64,000 nt of DNA from positions 1 through 64,000 of the forward strand of contig CANDAG010000007.1 of the NCBI GenBank assembly GCA_947382625.1. The letters run 5' to 3'. The DNA is from an uncultured Lachnospiraceae bacterium. GTDB taxonomy: Bacteria > Bacillota > Clostridia > Lachnospirales > Lachnospiraceae. The position numbers were made by a program, and so were the translations under genes. A model generated the notes under the pieces. That model was given only the letters and a program-made list of their open reading frames with translations, ran no database searches and had not been told where the DNA came from. Of the stretch, positions 1 to 8,523 are shown in pieces (position 1 is the first letter of the stretch; each line of letters begins with the position of its first letter).

Positions 1-53
1 GTGCTTTTGCCGGTTCCGCAGGCTCCTGAAACGAGAATGATTTTTGCTTCCAT
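1..53 (-). CDS. P-loop NTPase or kinase, 5' end only
   Basis: Only the first 17 codons lie in the window. Read on the minus strand from ATG at 53, they give MEAKIILVSGACGTGKS, a hydrophobic beta strand followed by a Walker A motif (GACGTGKS), so this is a nucleotide-binding protein of the P-loop kinase/ATPase type. An in-frame ATG at 68 exists, but the AAAGGA at about 60-65 sits correctly for ATG 53. The gene is divergent from spoVT. The family cannot be narrowed from this fragment. Confidence 0.6.
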   Translation of the reverse strand, partial: MEAKIILVSGACGTGKS

Positions 54-148
54 AGGGATTCCTTTCATTAGATTCTTTTCATTAAAAAGTGCTTTTGCCT
101 GCATTATACAGGGAATGCTTCGGGATTTCAATTGAAATTTGTATGCAG

Positions 149-178
149 TGAATAATTCTCCATTTTTTACAGATAATA
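149..178 (+). promoter_or_regulatory. Candidate sigma-G-like promoter of spoVT
   Basis: TGAATA (149-154) and ATAATA (173-178) are separated by 18 nt, which resembles forespore sigma-F/G promoters (TGAATA-like -35, CATnnTA-like -10). spoVT is sigma-G controlled in Bacillus subtilis. The -10 match is weak, so this is only a candidate. Confidence 0.3.
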
Positions 179-252
179 ACTCCACGACCAATGTGAAACC
201 CTATGGACAGGCAGTCATATGGATCTACAAGTGGAAATGGAGGAAGTAACAG

Positions 253-798
253 ATGAAAGCAACAGGCATTGTCAGACGGATAGACGACTTGGGGCGTATC
301 GTCATCCCCAAGGAGATCAGGCGGACTTTGCGGATCAGGGAGAGCGATCCGCTGGAAATATTTACAGACAGAGAGGGAGAGATCATTTTAAAAAAGTATT
401 CTCCCATCGGAGAGATGAATACATTTGCAAAGCAGTATGCCGAAAGCCTTGCGCAGGTGTCGGGGCGGATCGCTCTGATCGCGGACAGGGATCAGTTTAT
501 TGCAGTGTCAGGGGGCTTCAAAAGTCTTATGGGGAAATCCATCAGCAAGGAATTAGAGGAGAAGCTGAACAAGCGGGAGATGCTGATCGCTTCCAAAGAG
601 GATTCCAATTTCATTCCCATCGCCCAGGATGTGACCGATGAGTTTGAGCAGGAGGCCATCAGCCCTATTATCTGCGAGGGAGATATGATCGGCGGAGTGG
701 TACTGATCGACAACGGAGAGAAGGGGAAGATGGGAGAGGTGGAGCAGAAGCTGATCCAGTCGGCGGCAGGATTTTTGGGAAGGCAGATGGAGCAGTAA
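253..798 (+). CDS. spoVT: Stage V sporulation protein T (SpoVT)
   Basis: This 181-residue protein is a forespore transcription regulator that modulates sigma-G dependent genes. The N-terminal 50 residues (MKATGIVRRIDDLGRIVIPK and onward) form the AbrB/SpoVT swapped-hairpin DNA-binding domain. Residues about 56-178 form the GAF-like domain, with the typical IADRDQFIAVSGG and PIICEGDMIGGVVLI stretches. The length is close to that of B. subtilis SpoVT (178). The start is preceded by GGAGG (about 240-244) at good spacing. It is monocistronic, closed by a terminator at 801-838. Its presence indicates a spore-forming host. Confidence 0.95.
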   Translation: MKATGIVRRIDDLGRIVIPKEIRRTLRIRESDPLEIFTDREGEIILKKYSPIGEMNTFAKQYAESLAQVSGRIALIADRDQFIAVSGGFKSLMGKSISKELEEKLNKREMLIASKEDSNFIPIAQDVTDEFEQEAISPIICEGDMIGGVVLIDNGEKGKMGEVEQKLIQSAAGFLGRQMEQ

Positions 799-800
799 AG

Positions 801-838
801 AAAAAGTCCGGACACAGAAAGCAATCCGGACTTTTTGT
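801..838. terminator. Bidirectional terminator between spoVT and the C39-like gene
   Basis: AAAAAGTCCGGA (801-812) and TCCGGACTTTTT (825-836) form a 12-bp inverted repeat with an A run on one side and a T run on the other, so it can stop spoVT on the plus strand and the facing minus-strand gene. Confidence 0.85.
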
Positions 839-866
839 ATCAGATGAAATGGGGCGGTGATATTGA

Positions 867-1478
867 TCAGGCGCGCTCCTCTGTGTTGAACATGACCAGC
901 GCTTCCCGGCAGGGATAATCGCCCATTTCATAGTAATCCTTTGTGAAGCGGTTCATGCGCTCCATGGATACGGAACGGTTGGCCCTTTTGGGCTGATCCC
1001 AGATAAAGGCGATCTCATCGGTACTGTACTCTTCGTCCAGCTCCGGATCATCCGCTTCCTCATAATAAGGATCAAAGAAAAGAATCCGGTCCTTTTCGAT
1101 ACCGGTCAGCAGAACATAATGTCCTACGTCCAGGAAGAGGTGGAGGACTACCACGCCCCCTTTTTCGAGGGCAGCAATGATGGGGCTTCCCGGGGTAAGG
1201 GTTACCTGTTCCCCGGAATAGTGTTCGCATTGGATCGGGAACTTCTTGGTCTGGCCGAAATGATTGAGCCAACAGGTCATATAGTTCATGGCGGCAGGGG
1301 AAGTACCGTGCTTACATAATTCTCCCGCTTCATTATAAGTGTCCATGCAATAGAGCATAATGAATTTGACGAGATCGGGATAGATATCTTCCCTCTCAAA
1401 AAGGTAGCGGATCCCATTCAAAATGCTGACAGGGCCGCAGTCGTATTCAGATGTCTGGTAGTTTAGCAGATTTTTCAT
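867..1478 (-). CDS. C39-like cysteine peptidase-fold protein
   Basis: This is a 203-residue protein with no signal peptide or membrane segment. It has the papain-like C39 layout: Cys in YDCGP (residues 13-17), His in GHYVLLTG (about 119-126) and Asp in FFDPYY (about 134-139). C39 peptidases cleave double-glycine leaders, but stand-alone forms of this size are mostly uncharacterised, and some have other amide-bond activities. It is a single gene, divergent from cysK, with an AAAGGGGGG ribosome site just before ATG. There is no leader-peptide gene next to it, so its substrate cannot be named. Confidence 0.6.
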   Translation of the reverse strand: MKNLLNYQTSEYDCGPVSILNGIRYLFEREDIYPDLVKFIMLYCMDTYNEAGELCKHGTSPAAMNYMTCWLNHFGQTKKFPIQCEHYSGEQVTLTPGSPIIAALEKGGVVVLHLFLDVGHYVLLTGIEKDRILFFDPYYEEADDPELDEEYSTDEIAFIWDQPKRANRSVSMERMNRFTKDYYEMGDYPCREALVMFNTEERA

Positions 1479-1584
1479 GATGTACCCCCCTTTAAAGTGA
1501 TAGTAATATAACGCTGTTTGGGGGATTTGTCAAGAAAAGAACGCGATATAGAAAAAATCTATAACCAGTTGTATTTTTTATGTA

Positions 1585-1614
1585 TTAACACCTTTCCTGC
1601 TAAAATAATATACT
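1585..1614 (+). promoter_or_regulatory. Candidate promoter of cysK
   Basis: TTAACA (1585-1590), 18-nt spacer, TATACT (1609-1614). It lies about 78 nt before the cysK start in an AT-rich region. No T-box or clear CymR site was recognised. Confidence 0.45.
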
Positions 1615-1691
1615 TTTTTAAGGCGGCAGACAGAAGCTCCTTTTACATAGGATATAAGATAAGAGGGAATTAGAAGAGGAGGAGAGACATT

Positions 1692-2630
1692 ATGAGTAAA
1701 ATTAAAAAAAGCGCATTGGAGCTGATTGGGGGCACTCCCATGTTAAGGCTGGATCGTTATGCCGAAAAAGCCGGCGTGACAGATGCAGTGATCCTGGCGA
1801 AGCTGGAGTATTTAAACCCTGCCGGTTCCGTGAAGGACCGGGTTGCACGGGCCATGATCGAGGACGCGGAGGAGAAAGGGATCTTAAAGCCCGGAGCCAC
1901 CATCATCGAGCCGACTTCCGGAAACACGGGGATCGGTCTTGCAGCAATTGCGGCGGTAAAGGGATACAGGGTCATTCTTACCCTGCCGGATACTATGAGC
2001 GTGGAGCGCAGGAATCTGCTGGCGGCTTACGGGGCAGAGCTTGTGCTTACGGAAGGGGCGAAGGGAATGACAGGAGCCATTGCCAGGGCAGAGGAGCTAA
2101 AAGCATCTATTCCCGGAGCGGTGATCCTGGGGCAGTTTGAGAATCCTGCCAATCCAAAAGTGCATAAGGAAACCACCGGGCCGGAAATCTGGGAGCAGAC
2201 CGAAGGGAAGGTGGATATCTTTGTGGCAGGCGTAGGCACAGGGGGAACCATTACCGGGGTGGGAGAATATCTGAAGTCCCAAAATCCTGAGGTTAAGGTG
2301 GTGGCGGTGGAGCCGGCCTCCAGCCCCGTGCTGTCAAAAGGCACATCGGGAGCGCACGAGATCCAGGGAATCGGCGCCGGATTTGTGCCGGAGGTGCTGG
2401 ATACTGAGATTTATGATGAAGTCATTACCATTGAAAATGAAGACGCCTTTACAGAGGGAAGGGCATTTGCGGTAAGCGAGGGTATCCTGGTGGGGATCTC
2501 CTCAGGAGCAGCCTTAAAGGCGGCCGCGATTCTTGCCGCCCGTCCCGAAAACGCCGGGAAGACCATTGTGGCCCTTTTGCCCGATTCGGGGGACCGCTAC
2601 TTGTCCACGCCGCTGTTCCACAGGGAATGA
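1692..2630 (+). CDS. cysK: Cysteine synthase A (O-acetylserine sulfhydrylase)
   Basis: This 312-residue PLP enzyme makes L-cysteine from O-acetylserine and sulfide. Diagnostic features are the PLP lysine in NPAGSVKDR (about residues 40-48), the substrate loop EPTSGNTG (about 75-82), the phosphate-binding glycine loop GVGTGGT (about 178-184) and SSGAALKAA near the C terminus. The length is standard for CysK. The start follows GAGGAGGAGAG. It stands alone; the opp operon promoter begins 45 nt after its stop. Confidence 0.95.
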   Translation: MSKIKKSALELIGGTPMLRLDRYAEKAGVTDAVILAKLEYLNPAGSVKDRVARAMIEDAEEKGILKPGATIIEPTSGNTGIGLAAIAAVKGYRVILTLPDTMSVERRNLLAAYGAELVLTEGAKGMTGAIARAEELKASIPGAVILGQFENPANPKVHKETTGPEIWEQTEGKVDIFVAGVGTGGTITGVGEYLKSQNPEVKVVAVEPASSPVLSKGTSGAHEIQGIGAGFVPEVLDTEIYDEVITIENEDAFTEGRAFAVSEGILVGISSGAALKAAAILAARPENAGKTIVALLPDSGDRYLSTPLFHRE

Positions 2631-2674
2631 TAGGGTCTGATAGCGGTTATTTTGTTATTTTCTTTTGGAGAATA

Positions 2675-2703
2675 TTGACATTTGACCCCCGTAACAGTAT
2701 AAT
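2675..2703 (+). promoter_or_regulatory. Sigma-A promoter of the opp/ABC operon
   Basis: A near-perfect promoter: TTGACA (2675-2680), 17-nt spacer, TATAAT (2698-2703). Transcription should start near 2710, about 80 nt before the substrate-binding protein gene. Confidence 0.85.
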
Positions 2704-2713
2704 GAACCAACTA

Positions 2714-2756
2714 TTAATAACAGCATCGGGCGTTCCGGCGTCTGGTGCTGTATTAA
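2714..2756 (+). promoter_or_regulatory. Hairpin in the 5' leader of the opp operon
   Basis: TTAATA..ACAGCAtC (from 2714) pairs with GgTGCTGT..ATTAA (ending 2756) with one bulge. It begins right at the predicted transcript start. No T run follows, so it looks like an mRNA 5' stabilising or regulatory hairpin rather than a terminator. Confidence 0.4.
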
Positions 2757-2791
2757 AAGGTGCAAAGCAATGTGCGTAGAGAGGAGTAGAA

Positions 2792-4501
2792 ATGAAAAAA
2801 TTGATCAGAAATGCGTTATCTCTTGTGTTGGTTCTGGCCCTTGCCTTTACCATGGCAGGATGTTCTTCTTCTAATGGACAGGGATCCGGAAGCGGAGAAG
2901 CCCAGAATGAGAATGAAGCCTCAGGAGATACCTCTGCCGGAGAAAATACCGGGGCAGGTGAGGAGATTTCTGCAGGAGGAAGCGCGGCAGAAGGAGAAAA
3001 GATCGTAAATGTAGGCGTTACTGATTCTCTTGGCGGGATCAATCCTTTCGTGATCGATCAGACAGAGATCAATAAATATGCGTTAGGACTGATGTTCCTG
3101 CCTCTGGTGGAGCTGGATAAGGATCTGAATTTTCAGGGAATGCTGGCGGATTCCATTACCACAGAGGATAATATAAATTTTATCGTACACATCGATGATG
3201 CGGCCGTATGGTCCGACGGAACACCGGTTACAGCAGAGGATGTGGAGTATACCGTGCGCCGTCTGGCAAGCCCGGTAGTCAACAACACCACCCTGATGCT
3301 GTATGCTTTTGAAGGCGTTGGCGATGCGGGCTTTGTAGAGGAAGGCGCCGAGAGCGTGGAAGGGATCAAGGTGATCGATGAGAAGACAGTTCAGTTCACC
3401 TCCAAATATCCCATGGCTCTGACCACCTTTGAAAACACCTATGCAAGATATCTGCATACCATGCCCAAGCATAAGATCGAGCAGTTCAGTGAGCAGGAGC
3501 TTACCACAGCGGAATGGTTCAATCACCCGGATGTGATCAGTGGCCCTTTCTTTTTGACAGACTACGATAACGACCATTATATTTCCTATGAAGCCAACAA
3601 GGACTACTGGAAAGGGGCTCCGAAGATCGATAAGCTGAATATCAGGATCGTGGATGCCAGCCAGATCTACGCAGGGCTTCAGTCGGGAGAGATCGATATT
3701 ACCCATCACACCATGACAGCCGTTCCTCAGGAGGACTTTGAAAGTATTGAAGCTCTTGAGAATGTGAAGACTGTTTACGGGGCTCCGATCACCAACCAGT
3801 CTGCTTTTATCCAGACGGCGAACCTGCCCGATGTAAGAGTACGTCAGGCACTATTGTATGCCATCGACAGGCAGCAGCTTGTGGATCAGCTGTTAAAGGG
3901 CCATGGAGAGGTAGTGGATGGATTTTTATCTTCCGCAAGTCCGTTCTTTGACGAGAACATCACGCCCATAGCTTATGATCCGGAGAAGGCAAAGGCCCTC
4001 CTTGAGGAGGCAGGATGGGACGGCTCCCAGACCCTGCGGTTCTATGTCAATTCCGGTGACAATACCTTTGTAAACGGAGCACAGGTGCTGGTGGCACAGT
4101 GGGCGGCAGTAGGGATCAAGGTTGAGGTACAGACCGTGGATCTGGCAACGCTTATGACCATTGCAGGATCCACCGATTATGATATCATGGCAGTACAATA
4201 TACCTATGCGCCGGTTGACCCTTATCCGGATGTAGACTGGCTTTTAAGTGGGGAGGGAAGCTGGACAGGTTATTTCAGCGAAGAGATCAGCCAGGCTCTG
4301 GCAGGAACCCAGCAGACCAGCGATGTTTCCGAGATCAGGGATCTGTATTCCATCGTAGACAAGAAGGTTCAGGAGGATGTTCCCATGTTCTCCGCATATA
4401 TCATCAGTGCCCAGGGAGCGGTGAGCAACCGTTTAAGCGGGGCAGAGCCCAGTGCATACGGATTCTTTAATGACGTACAGAACTGGGATGTTACAGAGTA
4501 A
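2792..4501 (+). CDS. Oligopeptide/dipeptide-type ABC transporter substrate-binding lipoprotein
   Basis: This 569-residue lipoprotein is the extracellular receptor of a peptide- or nickel-type importer (SBP family 5). It has a lipoprotein signal peptide with the lipobox TMAGC (Cys at about residue 24), then a long Gly/Ser/Glu-rich tether (about 25-70) before the folded domain. Family features include PFVIDQTEINKY, the WSDGTPVTAEDV strand-loop (about residues 145-156), the NKDYWKGAPKIDKL segment and RQALLYAIDRQ. It is the first gene of an operon with two ATPases and two permeases. The ligand cannot be read from sequence; peptides, nickel chelates or other small solutes are possible. Confidence 0.9.
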   Translation: MKKLIRNALSLVLVLALAFTMAGCSSSNGQGSGSGEAQNENEASGDTSAGENTGAGEEISAGGSAAEGEKIVNVGVTDSLGGINPFVIDQTEINKYALGLMFLPLVELDKDLNFQGMLADSITTEDNINFIVHIDDAAVWSDGTPVTAEDVEYTVRRLASPVVNNTTLMLYAFEGVGDAGFVEEGAESVEGIKVIDEKTVQFTSKYPMALTTFENTYARYLHTMPKHKIEQFSEQELTTAEWFNHPDVISGPFFLTDYDNDHYISYEANKDYWKGAPKIDKLNIRIVDASQIYAGLQSGEIDITHHTMTAVPQEDFESIEALENVKTVYGAPITNQSAFIQTANLPDVRVRQALLYAIDRQQLVDQLLKGHGEVVDGFLSSASPFFDENITPIAYDPEKAKALLEEAGWDGSQTLRFYVNSGDNTFVNGAQVLVAQWAAVGIKVEVQTVDLATLMTIAGSTDYDIMAVQYTYAPVDPYPDVDWLLSGEGSWTGYFSEEISQALAGTQQTSDVSEIRDLYSIVDKKVQEDVPMFSAYIISAQGAVSNRLSGAEPSAYGFFNDVQNWDVTE

Positions 4502-4530
4502 TCAGAGCAACAGTTTAATGAGGGAGTGCC

Positions 4531-5511
4531 ATGTCACATTTACTGGAGGTACAGGGCCTGACCACCGCTTTCACAGGAGATTACGGAGAAAATATCAGTG
4601 TTGACCACATTCATTTCCATGTGGATGAGGGAGAGGTGGTTTGCATTGTAGGGGAGTCAGGCTGCGGAAAAAGTGTAACATCACTGTCAATTATGGGATT
4701 ATTAGGGAGGGGCGGAGCTGTCACTGACGGCTCTGTCCTGTTTGACGGTAAGAACCTTCTATCCCTGACGGAAAAGGAGCTGGATCAGGTTCGGGGGAAT
4801 CAGATCACTATGATCTTTCAGGATCCTCTTACCTCCTTAAATCCTGTCTTTACAGTGGGAAGCCAGATCATGGAAAGTATTATCACCCATATGCATCTGC
4901 CAAAGGAGGAGGCCAGAGAGCGTGCCCGGGCGCTGCTTGCCAGAGTCGGGCTGCCGGATGCCAAAGGGATCATGAAGAAGTATCCCCACACCCTTTCGGG
5001 GGGAATGCGGCAGAGGGTGATGATCGCCATGGCATTGTCCTGCAATCCAAGGCTTCTGATCGCGGATGAGCCCACAACGGCTTTGGATGTGACCATCCAG
5101 GCTCAGATCATGGAGCTGCTTAAGGAACTGCAGAAGGAAACAGGGATGTCCATGATACTGATCACTCACGATATCGGCCTGGTGGCTAATATGGCGGACA
5201 GGGTTCTTGTCATGTATGCAGGCCAGATCATTGAGGAGGCAAAGACAGCAGAGCTGTTTGAACATCCGAAGCATCCTTATACCATGGCTTTGCTTGATAC
5301 AGTGCCCACCATACGGGACGGGGCAGAGAGAGAGCTTTTTGCCATTCCCGGTATTGTGCCGGAGGATTATGACGATATTAAGGGATGTCGTTTTGCAGAC
5401 CGCTGTAAATACCGTCGGCCGGAGTGTGACAGGCCTCAGGAGGATTATGAATTTTCGCCCCACCACAGGGCAAAATGTATTGTGAGTAAGGAAGGGGGAA
5501 TAGCCAAATGA
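4531..5511 (+). CDS. Peptide-type ABC importer ATPase, OppD/DppD-like
   Basis: This 326-residue ATPase drives peptide import. Walker A is GESGCGKS (about residues 44-51), signature LSGGMRQR (about 154-161), Walker B LLIADEPTTALD and H-loop ILITHD. The C-terminal oligopeptide-transporter extension carries the Cys-rich GCRFADRCKYRRPEC segment, which in this family holds an iron-sulfur or metal site. It begins 30 nt after the receptor gene. Its last bases (ATGA at 5508-5511) overlap the next ATPase gene, so the two are translationally coupled. Confidence 0.92.
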   Translation: MSHLLEVQGLTTAFTGDYGENISVDHIHFHVDEGEVVCIVGESGCGKSVTSLSIMGLLGRGGAVTDGSVLFDGKNLLSLTEKELDQVRGNQITMIFQDPLTSLNPVFTVGSQIMESIITHMHLPKEEARERARALLARVGLPDAKGIMKKYPHTLSGGMRQRVMIAMALSCNPRLLIADEPTTALDVTIQAQIMELLKELQKETGMSMILITHDIGLVANMADRVLVMYAGQIIEEAKTAELFEHPKHPYTMALLDTVPTIRDGAERELFAIPGIVPEDYDDIKGCRFADRCKYRRPECDRPQEDYEFSPHHRAKCIVSKEGGIAK

Positions 5512-6542
5512 GTACCCCGGAAAATGCAGTGCCAAGAGATGTGAATAAAAAAACAACGGAGCGCCGGAATGCGCTTATTCAGGTTGAAAATTTAAAGGTA
5601 TATTATCCTGTGAAGGGCGGAATCATCAATCATGTGACCGGATATACCAAGGCAGTGGACGGCGTGGATCTTTCCATTATGGAAGGGGAGATCCTGGGGC
5701 TGGTAGGAGAGTCCGGCTGCGGAAAGTCCACGATCGGGAGACAATTAGTGGGACTTGAGAGGCCTACGGAGGGTAAGATCTTTTATGAAGGAAGGGATTT
5801 ATCCCGGCTGAAAAAGAAAGAAATGCAGGGAATACGGACCCAGCTTCAGATGGTATTTCAGGATCCTTATTCTTCCTTAAATCCCAGAAAGCATATTTAC
5901 GAAATCCTTTCCCAGCCCATGCTTTACCATGGCGTTTCCACCAGGGAGACGGTGGAGAAGGATATGGTAAGGATCCTGGATATGGTAGGGCTTGCCAGAA
6001 ATGTTCTGGGCAGATATCCCCATGAGTTTTCGGGAGGACAAAGACAGAGGATCGGCATTGCCCGGGCACTCTCTTTAAATCCAAGATTCATTGTCTGTGA
6101 CGAGCCGGTAAGCGCATTGGATGTGTCTATTCAGGCTCAGATCCTGAATCTCTTAAAGAGTCTTCAGAAGGAGTTAAACCTTACCCTTCTTTTTGTGGGA
6201 CATGGGTTGGGAGCAGTGAACTATGTCAGCGACAGGATCGCAGTCATGTACCTGGGAAAGATCGTGGAGATGGGAGAGGCAAAGGAAATCTTCAATCATC
6301 CGGTGCATCCCTATACCAGGGCGTTGATCGATGCGGTGCCGGTGCCTGATCCCAGGGAACGTGATAAGGAAAAGAAGCTTCTGCAGGGGGAGATCGGAGA
6401 CAGTAATCATCCACCCAGGGGATGCCGCTTTCATCCAAGATGTCCTTTTGCTGTGGAGGGCTGCAGCAAGGAGGAACCTGAGTTGCTGGAAACAGGAGAG
6501 GGAACCGCTCACTATGCTGCCTGCCCGGTTATCACCGCTTAG
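5508..6542 (+). CDS. Peptide-type ABC importer ATPase, OppF/DppF-like
   Basis: This 344-residue partner ATPase overlaps the upstream gene by 4 nt. Walker A is GESGCGKST, signature FSGGQRQRIGIARAL, Walker B FIVCDEPVSALD, and the H-loop reads LLFVGHGL, with the histidine kept but the usual SHD sequence altered. The C-terminal GCRFHPRCPFAVEGC motif is the family Cys cluster. It forms the ATPase heterodimer with the preceding product on the membrane permeases encoded next. Confidence 0.92.
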   Translation: MSTPENAVPRDVNKKTTERRNALIQVENLKVYYPVKGGIINHVTGYTKAVDGVDLSIMEGEILGLVGESGCGKSTIGRQLVGLERPTEGKIFYEGRDLSRLKKKEMQGIRTQLQMVFQDPYSSLNPRKHIYEILSQPMLYHGVSTRETVEKDMVRILDMVGLARNVLGRYPHEFSGGQRQRIGIARALSLNPRFIVCDEPVSALDVSIQAQILNLLKSLQKELNLTLLFVGHGLGAVNYVSDRIAVMYLGKIVEMGEAKEIFNHPVHPYTRALIDAVPVPDPRERDKEKKLLQGEIGDSNHPPRGCRFHPRCPFAVEGCSKEEPELLETGEGTAHYAACPVITA

Positions 6543-6641
6543 TCGGCCCTGGACAGGGAGCTGCCGGTTTGCGGGAAGTGACGGTGCTTGGCGGATTTTT
6601 TCAGACAGCAGTTCGGTGGGGCCGGGCTGTTAAGGAGGAAA

Positions 6642-7595
6642 ATGGGATTGGGTAAATATATCATCAAAAGAATTTTAATTGCAATTCCTGTGCTGATCGG
6701 CATTACCATCATAGACTACGCCATTATGTGTATGGCGGGCAGCCCTCTGGAAATGCTGCAGGGGCCGAGGATTTCCGAGGCGGCTGTGGAAGCAAGGAAG
6801 ATCGCCTTAGGGCTGGATAAGCCCTTTTATATTCAGTACTTTGTCTGGCTGGGACAGCTTTTGCAGGGAAATATGGGATATTCCATTAAATCCTACCAGC
6901 CGGTCAGCGAGATGATCGGGAGCCATTTGGGGCCTACGCTTCTGCTGATGGGAGCATCGCTTATCGTGAGTCTGCTTATGGCAATTCCGGCAGGGATCTA
7001 CAGTGCTATCCATCAGTATTCCAAGGGAGACTATGCTGTGGTGACCTTTTCCTTTTTGGGAAGCAGTATTCCGGGATTTTTCATGTCTTTGCTTCTGATC
7101 TACATTTTCACGGTGAAGCTGGGCTGGCTTCCTTCCAGCGGGATGACGACTCTCGGTACAGACGGAGGCTTCGGGGATGTGGTCAGACATATGATCATGC
7201 CGGTGATCGTCCTTGCCTTATCTATGGCCGGCAGTAATATCCGCTATATCAGAAGCGCGGTGCTTGAGATCCTGCAGCAGGATTATCTGCGTACTGCCCG
7301 GGCAAAGGGGATCGGCAGGTTTAAGGTGATCAATAAGCATGCTCTGCGCAATGCGCTGGTACCTATTGTGACGGTGATCGGTATGGAGATCCCTGTTCTG
7401 TTCGGCGGTGCCGTGATCATCGAGCAGGTATTTTCCTGGCCGGGGCTTGGTCTTATGACCATGAGTGCCATCACCAGCAGAGATTATCCTGTGATCATGG
7501 GAGTGTGCCTTTTGTCCGCAGTGGTGGTTCTGGCGGCGAATCTGATCACGGATATTTTGTATGCGCTGGTGGATCCTACCATTCAGCTGGATTAA
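6642..7595 (+). CDS. Peptide-type ABC importer permease, OppB/DppB-like
   Basis: This 317-residue integral membrane subunit begins IIKRILIAIPVLIGITIIDY, the canonical first helix of DppB. The ATPase-coupling EAA loop is seen in YLRTARAKGIGRFKVINKHALRN. The start at 6642 is chosen because AAGGAGG (6632-6638) sits just before it; an upstream in-frame extension to 6588 has no ribosome site and adds an 18-residue head foreign to the family. A 99-nt gap separates it from the ATPase gene, with no terminator. Confidence 0.92.
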   Translation: MGLGKYIIKRILIAIPVLIGITIIDYAIMCMAGSPLEMLQGPRISEAAVEARKIALGLDKPFYIQYFVWLGQLLQGNMGYSIKSYQPVSEMIGSHLGPTLLLMGASLIVSLLMAIPAGIYSAIHQYSKGDYAVVTFSFLGSSIPGFFMSLLLIYIFTVKLGWLPSSGMTTLGTDGGFGDVVRHMIMPVIVLALSMAGSNIRYIRSAVLEILQQDYLRTARAKGIGRFKVINKHALRNALVPIVTVIGMEIPVLFGGAVIIEQVFSWPGLGLMTMSAITSRDYPVIMGVCLLSAVVVLAANLITDILYALVDPTIQLD

Positions 7596-7605
7596 GGAGA
7601 TTGCC

Positions 7606-8517
7606 ATGAAAAAAGAGGAGAAGATACCAAGAGAAAAGATACTCAGAGAAAAAAAGAAGCAGGATATTGTCAGCGAAAGCTATCTGCAGACGGTGATGCG
7701 GCGTTTTGCCCATCATCATCTGGCGGTGGTGAGTCTGGTGGTGGTAGCCCTTCTTGGAGGAGCTGCGCTTTTGGCTCCTGTGATCGCCCCTTATAATCCG
7801 GACGATATTGTGGGGCCCTTCAGCGGCGCTCCCAACAGAGAATTCTGGCTGGGAACGGATCAGATCGGAAGGGATGTGCTCAGCAGACTTTTGTACGCTA
7901 TGAGGATCTCGCTTCTGGTAGGGATCATGGCGACTCTGATCTCCACAGTGATCGGAGTGGTGTTAGGGCTGATCGCCGGTTATTTCGGAGGCGTGGCAGA
8001 TATGGCGATCATGCGGTTTACGGATATGGTGATGTCCTTTCCTTATATTCTCCTGGTGCTGGTGGCGGCAGCCGTGTTTAAGCCGGGGCTGTGGAACATC
8101 ATATTGATCCTTGGATTTGTGGACTGGCCGGGGATCGCAAGGCTGGTCCGGGGAAATGTTTTAAGCCTTCGGGAGACCAATTTCGTCAAGGGGAACATTG
8201 TGGCGGGTATGCCCCTTCGTCATATTCTTTTTTCGGAGATCCTGCCCAATACTGTGGCGCCGATCCTGGTTTACGCCACCTCCGTGCTGGCGCTCTCCAT
8301 GCTGGACGAAGCTGCCTTAAGCTTTCTGGGGCTGGGCGTGCAGCCGCCTACGTCAAGCCTGGGCAATATGTTAAATGGAGCCCAGTCCCTTACGGTGCTG
8401 ACCAAGCAGCCCTGGCTGTGGATTCCGGCAGGATTATTGATCGTGGTGCTGGTGATGGCCATCAATTTCATTGGGGATGCGCTGAGGGATGCGTTGGATC
8501 CGAATAGCAGGAGATAG
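7606..8517 (+). CDS. Peptide-type ABC importer permease, OppC/DppC-like
   Basis: This 303-residue permease has an N-terminal charged cytosolic segment, then helix 1 (HHLAVVSLVVVALLGGAALL), the FWLGTDQIGRDVLSRLLY motif typical of DppC and the coupling loop near MPLRHILFSEILPNTVAPI. Start 7606 follows TAAGGAGATTGCC; the longer frame from 7561 overlaps the upstream permease and lacks a ribosome site. It completes the five-subunit importer. Only 6 nt separate its stop from the exporter-fold pair, so co-transcription is likely. Confidence 0.92.
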   Translation: MKKEEKIPREKILREKKKQDIVSESYLQTVMRRFAHHHLAVVSLVVVALLGGAALLAPVIAPYNPDDIVGPFSGAPNREFWLGTDQIGRDVLSRLLYAMRISLLVGIMATLISTVIGVVLGLIAGYFGGVADMAIMRFTDMVMSFPYILLVLVAAAVFKPGLWNIILILGFVDWPGIARLVRGNVLSLRETNFVKGNIVAGMPLRHILFSEILPNTVAPILVYATSVLALSMLDEAALSFLGLGVQPPTSSLGNMLNGAQSLTVLTKQPWLWIPAGLLIVVLVMAINFIGDALRDALDPNSRR

Positions 8518-8523
8518 GTTGGA

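Noticed and set aside
219-641. Plus-strand frame of 140 codons near the start
   Set aside because: Overlaps spoVT in another frame; spoVT is certain from its domains.
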